From an uncultured Eubacterium sp. (GTDB taxonomy: Bacteria; Bacillota; Clostridia; Lachnospirales; Lachnospiraceae), in contig CAMWXD010000008.1 of NCBI GenBank assembly GCA_947178105.1, positions 1 to 64,000 on the forward strand: 64,000 nt of DNA, read 5' to 3'. Shown here in pieces: positions 48,530-59,580 of this stretch. A program made the position numbers and the translations under genes. The first letter of the stretch is position 1; every line of letters begins with the position of its first letter. Under the pieces are notes generated by a model. The model was not told the DNA's origin and made no database searches. It saw only the letters and a list, made by a program, of their open reading frames with translations.

Positions 48530-49066
48530 ATGGATATCGGACACCGCATGAAAGAGCTACGCATCCAATATGGGCTGACACAGCAGGAACTGGCTGACCG
48601 CTCCGAGTTATCCAAGGGCTTTATTTCACAACTGGAACGCGGGCTGACCACCCCCTCGATCGGGACACTGTTAGATATTATCCAGTGCCTGGGCACGACT
48701 CCGGCAGAATTTTTTACTGACGACGAACCGGAACAGATCGTCTTTTCACCGGAGGATTATTTTGAAAAAAACTATAAAAAACGGAGCTGCCTTGTCGAAT
48801 GGCTGATCCCGAACGCACAGAAAAATACGATGGAGCCGGTACTGTTAACGCTTGCCCCCGGCGGCAAATCCGAAACGCTGCCTCCCAAGGAAAGCGAAGA
48901 ATTCGGATATGTACTAAGCGGCAGTATCCGTCTGCATTACGGCACGCGCAGCTATATTGTCCGCGCAGGGGAATCTTTTTATTTTACTGCTGGCAAAAAA
49001 CACTATATTGAAGCCTACAAAGAGGAGGCAAAGCTGATCTGGGTCAGCAATCCTCCCTGCTTTTAG
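48530..49066 (+). CDS. XRE family regulator with cupin domain (PuuR-like)
   Basis: [49 protein letters not shown] + cupin [42 protein letters not shown]. Confidence 0.92.
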   Translation: MDIGHRMKELRIQYGLTQQELADRSELSKGFISQLERGLTTPSIGTLLDIIQCLGTTPAEFFTDDEPEQIVFSPEDYFEKNYKKRSCLVEWLIPNAQKNTMEPVLLTLAPGGKSETLPPKESEEFGYVLSGSIRLHYGTRSYIVRAGESFYFTAGKKHYIEAYKEEAKLIWVSNPPCF

Positions 49067-49113
49067 AGCCTGTATCATACAAACCTTTCCCATCCATTTT
49101 CGGAGGTTATCTT

Positions 49114-50187
49114 ATGGAAAAAGTACTTATTGAACTGTCGCATATTACAAAATCTTACGATGGAACCATTATATTGGATGATCTGGAGCTTACGATCCAC
49201 GAAAATGAATTTGTCACGCTGCTTGGCCCGTCCGGCTGCGGCAAGACGACGACACTGCGGCTGATTGGCGGCTTTGAGACCCCGGATCAGGGCAGGATTA
49301 TTTTTGACGGCGAGGATATCACGATGCTTCCGCCAAACGAACGCAAGCTGAACACCGTTTTCCAGAAATACGCGCTGTTTGGCCATATGTCCATTGCAGA
49401 AAATATTGCTTTCGGGCTGAAAATCAGCAAAAAAAGCAAATCCTATATTGAAGATAAGATCAAATATGCGCTCCGCCTGGTCAACCTGGACGGATATGAA
49501 AAGCGCAGCGTCGACTCCTTAAGCGGCGGACAGCAGCAGCGGATTGCGATTGCGCGCGCCATCGTCAATGAGCCAAAGGTGCTTTTACTGGATGAGCCGC
49601 TTGGCGCCCTGGATTTAAAAATGCGGCAGGATATGCAGTACGAGCTGATCCGGTTGAAAAATGAGCTTGGCATTACGTTTATCTATGTCACGCATGACCA
49701 GGAGGAAGCGCTTACGATGTCGGATACGATCGTCGTCATGAACCAGGGCTATATCCAGCAGATCGGTACGCCGGAGGATATTTATAACGAACCGGTCAAC
49801 GCGTTTGTCGCTGATTTTATCGGCGAAAGCAATATTATCGACGGCCTGATGGTGCGGGATAAGCTGGTGCGCGTCTTAGGCGCAGACTTAGAATGCGTGG
49901 ATACCGGATTTGGCAGCAACCGCCCGGTCGACGTCGTGATCCGTCCGGAAGATCTGATCATAACGGTGCCTTCAGACGGATTTTACGAAGGTGAGATTAC
50001 TTCTGTCATATTTAAGGGCGTGCATTATGAGATCGAGGTAGCGGCAAACGGCTATGAATGGCTGATCCATACGACGGAATACCACGAGCCGGGCAAACGT
50101 GTCGGGCTGCGCGTAATCCCTTTTAATATCCAGATTATGAACAAACCGGAATCAAGCGATGAAAGGATGGTGGAGACGGATGCGTAG
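49114..50187 (+). CDS. potA: Spermidine/putrescine ABC transporter ATP-binding protein
   Basis: [67 protein letters not shown]...[32 protein letters not shown]. Confidence 0.95.
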   Translation: MEKVLIELSHITKSYDGTIILDDLELTIHENEFVTLLGPSGCGKTTTLRLIGGFETPDQGRIIFDGEDITMLPPNERKLNTVFQKYALFGHMSIAENIAFGLKISKKSKSYIEDKIKYALRLVNLDGYEKRSVDSLSGGQQQRIAIARAIVNEPKVLLLDEPLGALDLKMRQDMQYELIRLKNELGITFIYVTHDQEEALTMSDTIVVMNQGYIQQIGTPEDIYNEPVNAFVADFIGESNIIDGLMVRDKLVRVLGADLECVDTGFGSNRPVDVVIRPEDLIITVPSDGFYEGEITSVIFKGVHYEIEVAANGYEWLIHTTEYHEPGKRVGLRVIPFNIQIMNKPESSDERMVETDA

Positions 50188-51004
50188 GTTTTCCAAACAA
50201 CTGCTTGCAGGCCCGTACCTTGTCTGGATGGCAGGATTTATCCTGCTGCCGCTGCTGTTAGTCGTCTATTATGCATTTACGAACTCCGCAGGCAGTTTTA
50301 CCATGGCAAATGTGATCTCGATTTTCCATAAAGTCCATATGAAATCCCTGTGGCTTTCCATCAAGATCGCCTTGCAGTGTACCGTAATCTGCCTGCTGCT
50401 CGCCTATCCGCTGGCAATGATTTTAAGCAGGCTGCATTTAAAACACCAGAATTTTATCGTATTTATATTTATCCTGCCGATGTGGATGAATTTTTTGCTG
50501 CGTATCCTTGCCTGGCAGTTATTGTTATCCAACAACGGGATTATCAATGCCATACTGGATTATTTTCATCTGCCGAATATCAGCATTTTAAATACGCCGA
50601 CAGCAGTCGTATTTGGCATGGTCTATGATTTCCTGCCTTATATGATCCTGCCGATTTATAACGCGATGTCCCGAATCCGCAAGGATATTATCGAAGCGGC
50701 GCAGGATCTTGGAGCAAAAAACTACGTGATTTTTTGCCGGATCATCTTCCCGCTGACGCTTTCTGGCGTTATGAGCGGCATTATTATGGTATTTGTCCCT
50801 GCGCTGACCTCCTTTGCCATTTCAAACCTCTTAGGAGGCGGCAAGGTGCTGCTGATCGGCAACATTATTGAAGCCGACTTTATGCAGTTTTTCAACTGGA
50901 ACCTGGGTGCCGGATTGTCGCTCGTACTGATGGTCTTTGTAATCGCAAGCATGGCAATCATGAATAAGCATTCCGAGGATGCCGGCGGGACTGCGGTCTG
51001 GTAA
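50180..51004 (+). CDS. potB: Spermidine/putrescine ABC transporter permease
   Basis: [60 protein letters not shown]. Confidence 0.93.
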   Translation: MRRFSKQLLAGPYLVWMAGFILLPLLLVVYYAFTNSAGSFTMANVISIFHKVHMKSLWLSIKIALQCTVICLLLAYPLAMILSRLHLKHQNFIVFIFILPMWMNFLLRILAWQLLLSNNGIINAILDYFHLPNISILNTPTAVVFGMVYDFLPYMILPIYNAMSRIRKDIIEAAQDLGAKNYVIFCRIIFPLTLSGVMSGIIMVFVPALTSFAISNLLGGGKVLLIGNIIEADFMQFFNWNLGAGLSLVLMVFVIASMAIMNKHSEDAGGTAVW

Positions 51005-51035
51005 ATCAAACAGTTACAAGAGGAGGAATTGCCTT

Positions 51036-51824
51036 ATGCTGAAAAAAAGCCTGGAACGGGCTTATCTGGCGCTGATCTTTTTATTTTTATACCTGCCGAT
51101 CGCAGTGTTAATCATCCTGTCCTTCAACGACTCCAAGTCAAGAGTATTTTGGGGCGGCTTTACACTGAAATGGTACCGCGAGCTGTTTGAAAGCAGCATG
51201 ATCCTGGACGCCTTTGGCACGACGATACTCGTCACGCTGCTTTCTTCTGTGATCGCTACGCTGCTTGGCACAATGGCGGCAATCGGCATCCATGCAATGA
51301 AAAAAAACAGCCGCGCGCTGATGCTTGGCGCGACCAACATCCCTTTATTAAATGCCGATATCGTGACCGGCATTTCCATGATGCTTGTTTTTGTGCGCTT
51401 TACCAGCCTTGGGCTGCATACTGTGCTGATCGCCCATATTACCTTTGACATCCCTTATGTCATTTTAAACGTGCTGCCAAAGCTGAACCAGACGAGCCGC
51501 TCTACCTACGAAGCCGCGCTTGACCTGGGCGCCAAGCCAGTATACGCATTTTTTAAGATTATATGGCCGCAGATCAGCCCCGGCGTGCTTTCCGGCTTTT
51601 TAATGTCTGTAACGATGTCCCTGGACGATTTCAGCATTACGTATTTTACAAAAGGCGCCGGCGTCAACACGCTCTCGACCATGATCTATACAGAGCTGCG
51701 CAAAGGGATCCTGCCGCAGATGTACGCGCTTTCCACGATCTTGTTTTTGATCGCTTTTGCACTTCTGCTTTTGATGAACCTGCGTTCCAGCCGCACTGCA
51801 AAACAGGCGGAGCAGCGCTACTGA
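51036..51824 (+). CDS. potC: Spermidine/putrescine ABC transporter permease
   Basis: FLYLPIAVLIILSFNDSKSRVFWGGFTLKWYRELFES...EAALDLGAKPVYAFFKIIWPQISPGVLSGFLMSVTMSLDDFSITYF. Confidence 0.93.
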   Translation: MLKKSLERAYLALIFLFLYLPIAVLIILSFNDSKSRVFWGGFTLKWYRELFESSMILDAFGTTILVTLLSSVIATLLGTMAAIGIHAMKKNSRALMLGATNIPLLNADIVTGISMMLVFVRFTSLGLHTVLIAHITFDIPYVILNVLPKLNQTSRSTYEAALDLGAKPVYAFFKIIWPQISPGVLSGFLMSVTMSLDDFSITYFTKGAGVNTLSTMIYTELRKGILPQMYALSTILFLIAFALLLLMNLRSSRTAKQAEQRY

Positions 51825-51878
51825 CGCATATTCCAATACGCACTTAGCACTAAAAGAAACGACAAGGAGGCTTCTGCC

Positions 51879-52925
51879 ATGAAAAGATGGATATTCGCAT
51901 TTGCAGCCTGCTTTATGCTCCTGCTCGGCGGCTGCGGCTCCAAAAATGACCCGCATACGGTGACGGTCTTAAACTATGGCAAATATTTTGAACCGTCGCT
52001 GATAGACCAGTTTGAAAAAGAGACCGGCATTACAGTCAAATACGAAGAATACGAAAGCCCGGAGGAAATGTATGCAAAATACAAGGCAGGATCGATCCGC
52101 TATGACGTCGCCTGCACTTCGGATTATATTATCCAAAAGCTGATCCAGGAAGGCGAGGCCTTAGACATCGATTTTGACAATCTCCCGGAGTTTGCAAATA
52201 TCGACAAAACTTATCTGGAATACTGCAAAAACTTTGACCCGCAAAACCGTTATACGCTTCCTTATTTTTTCGGAACCGTCGGGATCCTGTATAATAAAAC
52301 GATGGTAGACCCTGCAAAAACCGACACCTGGAACATCCTCTGGGATAAAGCGTACTCCGGGCAGATTATTATGGAAAACAGCGTGCGCGATACGTACATG
52401 GTAGCCTTAAAGCTGCTTGGCGCTTCCTGCAATACAACAGACCGGGACACGCTTGACCGTTCGCTTGACCTGCTGCTGGAGCAAAAACCGCTTGTCTATT
52501 CGTATTTGAGCGACGAAACTGCCGACTGGATGGCTGCCGGCAATGCAGCGCTTGCAGAAGTATATTCCGGCGAGGCTGCCTATGCGCAGACACTGAATGA
52601 AGACCTGGCGTTCAGCGTACCAAAGGAAGGCTCCAATATGTGGGTAGACGCCTGGTTTATCCCAAAGACCTGCCAGAACAAAGAGAATGCGGAACTATTT
52701 TTAAACTATGTATGCCGCGCAGACGTCGCTATGGAAAACTTTGACTACGTCTATTATGCAACGCCGAACAAAGCGGTTTTCGACCAGCTCGACGAGGAAA
52801 CCCAGCAGGACGAAACGATTTTTCCAAGTAAGGAAACACTGGACAACTGTGAATTTTTTCAGCCGCTTGACGAGATCACAACCAATTATTATACGGAACT
52901 GTGGGAAGCGTTAAAGGCATATTAA
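51879..52925 (+). CDS. potD: Spermidine/putrescine-binding lipoprotein
   Basis: Lipobox MLLLGGCGS; VTVLNYGKYFEPSLIDQFEKETGITVKYEEYESPEEMYAKYKAGSIRYDVACTSDYIIQKLI. Confidence 0.93.
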   Translation: MKRWIFAFAACFMLLLGGCGSKNDPHTVTVLNYGKYFEPSLIDQFEKETGITVKYEEYESPEEMYAKYKAGSIRYDVACTSDYIIQKLIQEGEALDIDFDNLPEFANIDKTYLEYCKNFDPQNRYTLPYFFGTVGILYNKTMVDPAKTDTWNILWDKAYSGQIIMENSVRDTYMVALKLLGASCNTTDRDTLDRSLDLLLEQKPLVYSYLSDETADWMAAGNAALAEVYSGEAAYAQTLNEDLAFSVPKEGSNMWVDAWFIPKTCQNKENAELFLNYVCRADVAMENFDYVYYATPNKAVFDQLDEETQQDETIFPSKETLDNCEFFQPLDEITTNYYTELWEALKAY

Positions 52926-52969
52926 ATTTTTCTAAACTACTTGCATTTTCTTATAAAACATGATACAGT

Positions 52970-53009
52970 AAATCCACGCAATGTCATTGAGTTATTTCTG
53001 CGTGGATTT
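52970..53009 (+). terminator. Intrinsic terminator of potABCD
   Basis: AAATCCACGCA...TGCGTGGATTTTCTT. Confidence 0.8.
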
Positions 53010-53135
53010 TCTTATTTCAGCAAATTTTGTATCTATCATTGATTCAGCCAGATCCCCATACTTCCCACAGGCACGATGCCCGTACACAGGCAATACAGGC
53101 AGGCATCTGCACCTTTACTTATATGGAGGAATCAT

Positions 53136-54062
53136 ATGAACTACGAAGAATTTAAAACAGCCGTCTTAAACCAGATGCAGCAGCTCCTTGAGCCAGGCAC
53201 GACGCTGAGCCTGAAAACCATCTGCAAAAACAATGGCTTAAAGCTGGACGGTCTGGTCATTTCCAGCACCAACAGCAACGTCTCGCCTACGATCTTTTTA
53301 AATCAATATTTTGACAAGCAAAACGCTTTCCCCGACATTCAGGCGGTCTGCCGGGATATCCAGCGCACGTATATCCAAAACCGCTCTGCGGAATACATCG
53401 ATGCAGATTTTTTCACCGACTACCAATCCATCCGCAGCCGGATCGCCTACCGGCTAATCAGCTATGAAAAAAATAAGGAACTGCTTGAAACAGTCCCTTA
53501 TGTCCAATATCTTGACCTTGCGGTCGTATTTTACTGCCTGCTGAATTTTTCCAGCACCGGCAATGCTACGATCCTGATTCATAACAGCCATTTAAAGCTA
53601 TGGCATCTGACACCAAGCCAATTATATCAGCAGGCATGTCAGACAACGCCGCATCTGCTTCCTTATGATTTCCGAAACATTGCTTCCCTCCTCGGCGAAT
53701 ACAGCGCCGGCACACCGGCACACGAGGGCATGTCAGACATCCCCTCCTTCTGCCCGATGTACGTATTAACAAATGCGCAAAAGCTCTACGGCGCAAGCTG
53801 TATCCTCTATCCCGGCCTTTTGGAAGCTGTCTCGGAAAAACTGGGCTATGACCTGTTTATCCTTCCGAGCAGCATTCATGAAGTCATCCTGCTGCCTGCT
53901 GAAAACCGCAGCAGCCACAAGGAGCTTGCCGCCATGGTATCCCAGATCAACGAAGCAGAGCTTGCCGCCGATGAAGTGCTGAGCAGCCAGGTCTACTACT
54001 ATTCCAAAACCGCGCAGGCGCTTTGTATCTGCGGCGATAACGGCTTTCACAGCATATCGTAA
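53136..54062 (+). CDS. DUF5688-like protein
   Basis: MNYEEFKTAVLNQMQQLLEPGTTLSLKTICKNNGLKLDGLVISSTNSNVSPTIFLNQYFD. Confidence 0.75.
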   Translation: MNYEEFKTAVLNQMQQLLEPGTTLSLKTICKNNGLKLDGLVISSTNSNVSPTIFLNQYFDKQNAFPDIQAVCRDIQRTYIQNRSAEYIDADFFTDYQSIRSRIAYRLISYEKNKELLETVPYVQYLDLAVVFYCLLNFSSTGNATILIHNSHLKLWHLTPSQLYQQACQTTPHLLPYDFRNIASLLGEYSAGTPAHEGMSDIPSFCPMYVLTNAQKLYGASCILYPGLLEAVSEKLGYDLFILPSSIHEVILLPAENRSSHKELAAMVSQINEAELAADEVLSSQVYYYSKTAQALCICGDNGFHSIS

Positions 54063-55486
54063 ATCTTTTCATACTCCTTAGCAGAGCTGTTCCAGGAAAA
54101 ATCCTGCTCCATCCCTCTTTGTGCCACCGCGTCCCAGTCCGCCCGATGATTATAATAAATATCCATCGCATAATAAAGCGCCGACAGCATTTCCTTTGCA
54201 TGGAAGTTGCGGAAGCTAAACCCGGTGCCTGTCTGGTCATAACGGTTATAAGCTTCTACCGTATCCTTTAACCCGCCTGTTTCGCGTACAATCGGCACTG
54301 TGCCGTAGCGCATACTGATCAGCTGGCTCAGCCCGCATGGCTCAAACAGGGACGGCATTAAAAATGCGTCGCACGAAGCATAGATCCGATGCGCCAGCTC
54401 TTCGGAATAGCAAATATTTGCTGACAGCTTTTCTTCGTATTTCCATGCATAATGGCGGAACATATTTTCAAAATCCGTCTGCCCCGTTCCAAGTACGACA
54501 ATCTGGATGCGCGCATCGGTTAACAGCTCGTCCAGCACCGACGCAACCAAGTCCATGCCCTTTTGGTTTGTCATGCGGGTAACAATGCCAAGCAGCATCG
54601 TCCCTTCGTCCTCCTCAAACCCAAGAAGCTGCTGGAGCATCTTTTTATTCGCCCGTTTGCCCGTCACCCAGTCCCCGACACCGAAGTTCTGCCAGATCAT
54701 AGGATCTGTCTGCGGGTCAAATACTTCATAATCAAGCCCGTTTAAAATACCGTACAGGTCTTTTTTTCTCGCGCACATCAGGCCGTCCAGCCCTTCCCCG
54801 CCGCTTTGAGTCGTGATCTCATATGCGTAAGTCTTACTTACTGTCGTCACAAGGTCTGCGTATACGACACCGCCTTTTAAGTAATTGGCTTCGCCATAAG
54901 ACTCCAGCTTATCTGCGGTAAACAAATGCTCGGAAAGCCCTGTAATATCCTTGACTGCCTGTATCATCCAGCGCCCCTGGAACTGTAAATTGTGAATCGT
55001 AAAAATCGTATGGATGCCCCTGTAAAACTCCTCCTTCTGGTATTCATTTTTCAGATATACCGGTATCAGCCCCGTCTGCCAGTCATGGCAGTGCAGAATA
55101 TCCGGCTTGAAACCGATCGCTGGCAGCGCCTCCAATACCGCTTTGGAAAAATAAGCAAATTTTTCTACATCCTCATAGATATTGTTATACGGCTTTGCCC
55201 CTGCAAAATAATACTCGTTATCGATAAAATAATAAGTAATCCCCTCCACTTTTGTCTCAAGTACGCCTACATATTGGCTCCTCCAGCTTAACCTGACATA
55301 AAAACGGGAATGAAAACGAAGCTGTGCTTTCATCTCCTCATCCATGCAGACATATTTCGGCAGGATAATACGCACGTCGTATTTTGTCTTGTCAAAATAC
55401 TGCGGCAGCGATCCCGCTACATCTGCAAGCCCTCCCGTCTTAATAAAAGGCACTGCCTCAGATGTTACAAATAATACTTTTTTCAT
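54047..55486 (-). CDS. glgA: Glycogen synthase
   Basis: KKVLFVTSEAVPFIKTGGLADVAGSLPQYF...LHCHDWQTGLIPVYLK...SLFEPCGLSQLISMRYGTVPIVRETGGLKDTV. Confidence 0.96.
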   Translation of the reverse strand: MKKVLFVTSEAVPFIKTGGLADVAGSLPQYFDKTKYDVRIILPKYVCMDEEMKAQLRFHSRFYVRLSWRSQYVGVLETKVEGITYYFIDNEYYFAGAKPYNNIYEDVEKFAYFSKAVLEALPAIGFKPDILHCHDWQTGLIPVYLKNEYQKEEFYRGIHTIFTIHNLQFQGRWMIQAVKDITGLSEHLFTADKLESYGEANYLKGGVVYADLVTTVSKTYAYEITTQSGGEGLDGLMCARKKDLYGILNGLDYEVFDPQTDPMIWQNFGVGDWVTGKRANKKMLQQLLGFEEDEGTMLLGIVTRMTNQKGMDLVASVLDELLTDARIQIVVLGTGQTDFENMFRHYAWKYEEKLSANICYSEELAHRIYASCDAFLMPSLFEPCGLSQLISMRYGTVPIVRETGGLKDTVEAYNRYDQTGTGFSFRNFHAKEMLSALYYAMDIYYNHRADWDAVAQRGMEQDFSWNSSAKEYEKIYDML

Positions 55487-55559
55487 GAAAATTCCTCCGA
55501 AATGTATAATGTCATGTAAAAGACTGGCATACTTTTTTTGCCGTTACAGACATTATACT

Positions 55560-56357
55560 CTATTTCGAACGGTATTCCAACCTAATTTTATCAGCAATCA
55601 GTGCAATAAATTCCGAATTTGTCGGTTTTCCTTTGCCATTGTTGATCGTATAGCCAAATAATTCGTCAATCGTATCCATCTTGCCTCTCGACCATGCCAC
55701 TTCGATCGCATGTCTGATTGCGCGTTCGACTCTGCTTGGCGTCGTCTGAAACTGCTTGGCAATCGTTGGATATAAGATTTTCGTGATCGAATTGAGCATT
55801 TCAATATCGTTGACAGACATCATAATCGCCACACGCAAATACTGATATCCTTTGATATGCGCCGGCACCCCGATCTCATGAATGATATTTGTCACATCTG
55901 CCTCCAGATCTCTTTCCGCCGGTTCCTGGAATTTTTCATATGCATTGACTTTCCTTGGTTCATTTACTTGTTTTCTGCTGCGGTCTCGTATCAGTTTAAT
56001 CTGGTTTATGACCATTTCATTATCAAATGGTTTCATAATGTAATAATCTGCTCCCAAACTAAACGCATCTTCTGTAATCTTCTCCTGTCCAATCGCACTG
56101 ATCATTATAAATGCCGGATGTTTCTTAATCGAACGATCATTGTTGATCTTTGTAAGCACCCCAAGACCATCCAAGTTTGGCATCACAATGTCCAACAACA
56201 CAATATCTGGTTCCTTTGTACGTATCATTTCGCAAGCTTCAACGCCGTCTTTTGCAATTCCAACGACATTCAGCTCTTTATCGCTCTTCACAATATCACG
56301 TAAAAGCTGTACCATTTTTTCGTTATCATCTGCGATTGCTACATTTAATTGAGCCAT
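55560..56357 (-). CDS. spo0A: Sporulation transcription factor Spo0A
   Basis: Receiver domain [18 protein letters not shown]...[18 protein letters not shown]; Spo0A C-terminal domain [65 protein letters not shown]. Confidence 0.97.
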   Translation of the reverse strand: MAQLNVAIADDNEKMVQLLRDIVKSDKELNVVGIAKDGVEACEMIRTKEPDIVLLDIVMPNLDGLGVLTKINNDRSIKKHPAFIMISAIGQEKITEDAFSLGADYYIMKPFDNEMVINQIKLIRDRSRKQVNEPRKVNAYEKFQEPAERDLEADVTNIIHEIGVPAHIKGYQYLRVAIMMSVNDIEMLNSITKILYPTIAKQFQTTPSRVERAIRHAIEVAWSRGKMDTIDELFGYTINNGKGKPTNSEFIALIADKIRLEYRSK

Positions 56358-56778
56358 TGGCCTTACCCTCCTAATATCGTCAGTAACTTTGTGAAAACTA
56401 CAGAATCAGAGAAAAAGGCAGATTTCTCCTGTTCTCCTATCATAAAGAAACAGATTCGATGAAAAATGTCGAACGATGTCGATAACTCTGTTATTTTCAC
56501 AAAATTTCCAGTATTTTACACTTTCATTATGGCTCAAATTATTATCCTATGTATATAGTACGAAAAAGTTCTGTGTATACATTTTAAGCAATTCTATAGA
56601 CAAAATAGTCCCTTTTTTGGAGTGCCTGCACTAGCGAAGATACAGATTTTCTATTGCATTTTTATTGCATTTCTATTGCATTTCTATGCACGCCGCGCTA
56701 TAATCGGAAGGAATGAACAAACGCTGCACGATGAAAAACACTATTAAAATAGGAAAAAAAGGGAAAAGGAATACGATT

Positions 56779-57891
56779 ATGTCAGGTTCAACATTTGGAA
56801 ATATATGGAAGATAACTACTTGGGGAGAATCCCATGGCACCGGGGTCGGTGTCGTACTTGACGGCTGCCCGGCAGGGCTGCCATTATGTGAAGAAGATAT
56901 TCAAATCTATTTAGACCGCCGCAAACCTGGACAGTCTAAGTACAGCACCCCGCGAAAAGAGTCGGATGCTGTAGAAATCCAGTCCGGTATTTTTGAAGGC
57001 AGGACGACCGGCACGCCGATTTCGATGGCGGTGTACAACCGCAACCAACGCTCTGCGGACTACCGCGAGATCGCTTCTTACTACCGTCCGGGACATGCAG
57101 ACTATACGTTTGACCAAAAATACGGATTTCGCGACTACCGCGGCGGCGGGCGTTCTTCCGCCCGCGAAACAATCGGGCGTGTCGCTGCCGGCGCTGTGGC
57201 TGCAAAGCTGCTCGGAATGCTGGGCATCCATTTTCTGACTTACGTCAAAAGCATCGGCCCGGTCGCAATCGCCCCTGAACGCTTTGACGCCTGCCAGATC
57301 AGCCAAAATCCGCTTTCCATGCCGGATGCTGTGGCTGCCGAAAAAGCGCAGGAATACCTGGAGCAGTGCATGAAGGCACAAAACTCTTCCGGGGGCATTG
57401 TAGAATGCATCATTACAGGTGTTCCCGCTGGAATCGGGGAACCAGTATTCTGCAAGCTGGACAGCGAGCTTGCAAGGGCTGTTTTTTCCATCGGCGCTGT
57501 CAAAGGCTTTGAAATCGGCGACGGTTTTGCGGCGGCACAAGCGGACGGGCTTACAAACAACGACGCCTTTTACTATGATACAGACGGCGCGATACACAAA
57601 AAGACCAACCATGCCGGCGGTATTTTGGGCGGGATCAGCGACGGCTCTGACATTATTTTCCGCGCCGCCTTTAAGCCGACCCCATCGATCAGCGCCACCC
57701 AGCATACGGTCAATCAGGACGGCGAAAATATATGCGTCAATGTCAAAGGCCGCCACGACCCGGTCATCGTTCCGCGCGCGGCAGTCGTCGTCGAGTCTAT
57801 GGCAGCGCTTGTATTGGCTGACCTGATGCTGGCAAATATGGGTGCGCGGGTGGATCAGGTCTTGGAGCGTTATCAAAAGCATAACTCCTGA
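56779..57891 (+). CDS. aroC: Chorismate synthase
   Basis: GSTFGNIWKITTWGESHGTGVGVVLDGCPAGLPL...RKPGQSKYSTPRKESDAVEIQSGIFEGRTTGTPI...RPGHADYTFDQKYGFRDYRGGGRSSARETIGRVAAGA. Confidence 0.97.
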   Translation: MSGSTFGNIWKITTWGESHGTGVGVVLDGCPAGLPLCEEDIQIYLDRRKPGQSKYSTPRKESDAVEIQSGIFEGRTTGTPISMAVYNRNQRSADYREIASYYRPGHADYTFDQKYGFRDYRGGGRSSARETIGRVAAGAVAAKLLGMLGIHFLTYVKSIGPVAIAPERFDACQISQNPLSMPDAVAAEKAQEYLEQCMKAQNSSGGIVECIITGVPAGIGEPVFCKLDSELARAVFSIGAVKGFEIGDGFAAAQADGLTNNDAFYYDTDGAIHKKTNHAGGILGGISDGSDIIFRAAFKPTPSISATQHTVNQDGENICVNVKGRHDPVIVPRAAVVVESMAALVLADLMLANMGARVDQVLERYQKHNS

Positions 57892-57920
57892 CAGCAATAC
57901 CCGATCCGACAGACAGGCAA

Positions 57921-57947
57921 AAGGGGCTGTCCGAAAAGCAGCCCCTT
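57921..57947. terminator. Bidirectional terminator between aroC and the methyltransferase gene
   Basis: AAGGGGCTG-TCCGAAAAG-CAGCCCCTT. Confidence 0.75.
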
Positions 57948-59576
57948 CTACCCTCTTTTAAGCCTGCGCCTCTGCATTTTTTTCCAGATCTCCCTCGCAG
58001 CCGTACAATCCTGCGCTTCCATGCCCAGCCCGTCTACGAGTATTTTCTGGTCTACCAGATCCAGCGCCAACTCAATGCTTTCGTTTTTCCGTATGATCTG
58101 ATCTACCTGCCCTAACACCTCCCGCACCGTATCGGTCGGAATGCTGTCCAGCACCGGCAGCACAATGTTGCCCACTTCCCCCGGAAGGATCTCCAGTACC
58201 CCGCCGCCGTAGCTGCGCCCGCAGATCTCTGTAAACGCAAAGGAAATGCTGTTGTAATAAGACAGCACAATCCGTTCCGGCTCAATGCCGTCATAAAACT
58301 GGATACGGTGCATCGTATCCGTCGAGACAGCGCCGCAGCAGTTCAGCACAAACTTCGGGTACAGGTTGTTTCTGCGCAGAAAGAACGCATCCGGCACCCA
58401 GATCGACGGCACACGGTACCACCTTTCCCTGATGCGGCATTTATAGCCGGCATGCTGCCCGCTTTTTTCCCCTTTTTTAATGTAAGATTTATGCTTTTTC
58501 GGATAATCCTCCATCGGCACATCTGGAAAATCAATTAAATATGCCGCTTTTCCGCTGTCTGCATTTTTCTGCCAGTCCTCTTTGCAAAAATAAACGCTGT
58601 TTGCGTGGGAGCTTCTTCCGATCAGGGGACGCACGACCGATTCCATGCCGTACTCCTCGACCGCTTTTTTCGTAACCGAAAAATATTTGTTGTTTCCTGT
58701 CGTAATCCCAATATTAATCCTCGCGATATCCGACATTTTCTGAAACCTGCGGTCACTGCGCAGCCTTGCAATCAGCCTGTTTTCTTTTTCATCCACAAAA
58801 TATTTTGTCCACTTTTCATTCACGTGGCTCAGCTTTTGAAACGCATACGTATGCAGGTCAAGCGTATCCAGGCTGTCCAGGTTGTTCAGCTCTATAATCC
58901 GAATCCCCGATTTTTCACCGCCCTTTTCCCCGATAAAAACGACGACCTCCTGCTCAATATCAGGAAAGATCAGTTCCTCAAAGGTAAGCAGCGTAATCCT
59001 TGTAAGCTGCTCTGCCAAAAACAGCCTCAGCTCCTGGGCATACGCCACTTGCAGGATTTCCGCCGGGATGACAAACGCAAGCTTTCCGTTTTCATTCAGC
59101 AAATGGACGCACGCCACAAGAAACCCGACCCACGTATTAATCAGCTTATTTGCCTTCATCCCATGGGAAGTCAGAATCTGCGACATCATGGCACGCTGTG
59201 CCTCCTCCAGATACTGATAACGAATATACGGCGGGTTTCCTACGATCAGGTCATAGCGCGCATCATCCTTATGCGCCTGATAATACTGAAAAAAATCCAT
59301 CGTAAGCAGCCGGACATTTTCCTGCTGCCCGACCCGCTCCAGCGTCCTTTGCACCTCATCCGCTTCGATATCGATTGCCGTAAGCATTCCATCCGCTTTC
59401 AGCAGCCCTTTTTCCAGCACGGTATCCACAAATACGCCGCTGCCGCAGCTTGGCTCCAGGATCGTCTGGATCGAAACGTCTTTCTGAAAAAATTCCGCCA
59501 TTTTACAGGCAGCTTTTTTCGGAGTATAATAAGCGCCTCGTAATTTCTGCTTTGTACTGTCTTGCTTTAAAATCAT
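57948..59576 (-). CDS. Eco57I-like N6-adenine DNA methyltransferase
   Basis: TILEPSCGSGVFVDTVLEKG (motif I), DLIVGNPPYIRYQYL (motif IV NPPY); TaqI-like C-terminal region. Confidence 0.9.
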   Translation of the reverse strand: MILKQDSTKQKLRGAYYTPKKAACKMAEFFQKDVSIQTILEPSCGSGVFVDTVLEKGLLKADGMLTAIDIEADEVQRTLERVGQQENVRLLTMDFFQYYQAHKDDARYDLIVGNPPYIRYQYLEEAQRAMMSQILTSHGMKANKLINTWVGFLVACVHLLNENGKLAFVIPAEILQVAYAQELRLFLAEQLTRITLLTFEELIFPDIEQEVVVFIGEKGGEKSGIRIIELNNLDSLDTLDLHTYAFQKLSHVNEKWTKYFVDEKENRLIARLRSDRRFQKMSDIARINIGITTGNNKYFSVTKKAVEEYGMESVVRPLIGRSSHANSVYFCKEDWQKNADSGKAAYLIDFPDVPMEDYPKKHKSYIKKGEKSGQHAGYKCRIRERWYRVPSIWVPDAFFLRRNNLYPKFVLNCCGAVSTDTMHRIQFYDGIEPERIVLSYYNSISFAFTEICGRSYGGGVLEILPGEVGNIVLPVLDSIPTDTVREVLGQVDQIIRKNESIELALDLVDQKILVDGLGMEAQDCTAAREIWKKMQRRRLKRG

Positions 59577-59580
59577 AATT

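Noticed and set aside
56911-57897. 328-aa minus-strand ORF
   Set aside because: Antisense shadow of aroC; low-complexity basic translation, no family features.
58605-59543. 312-aa plus-strand ORF
   Set aside because: Antisense to the Eco57I-like methyltransferase; frame shadow.
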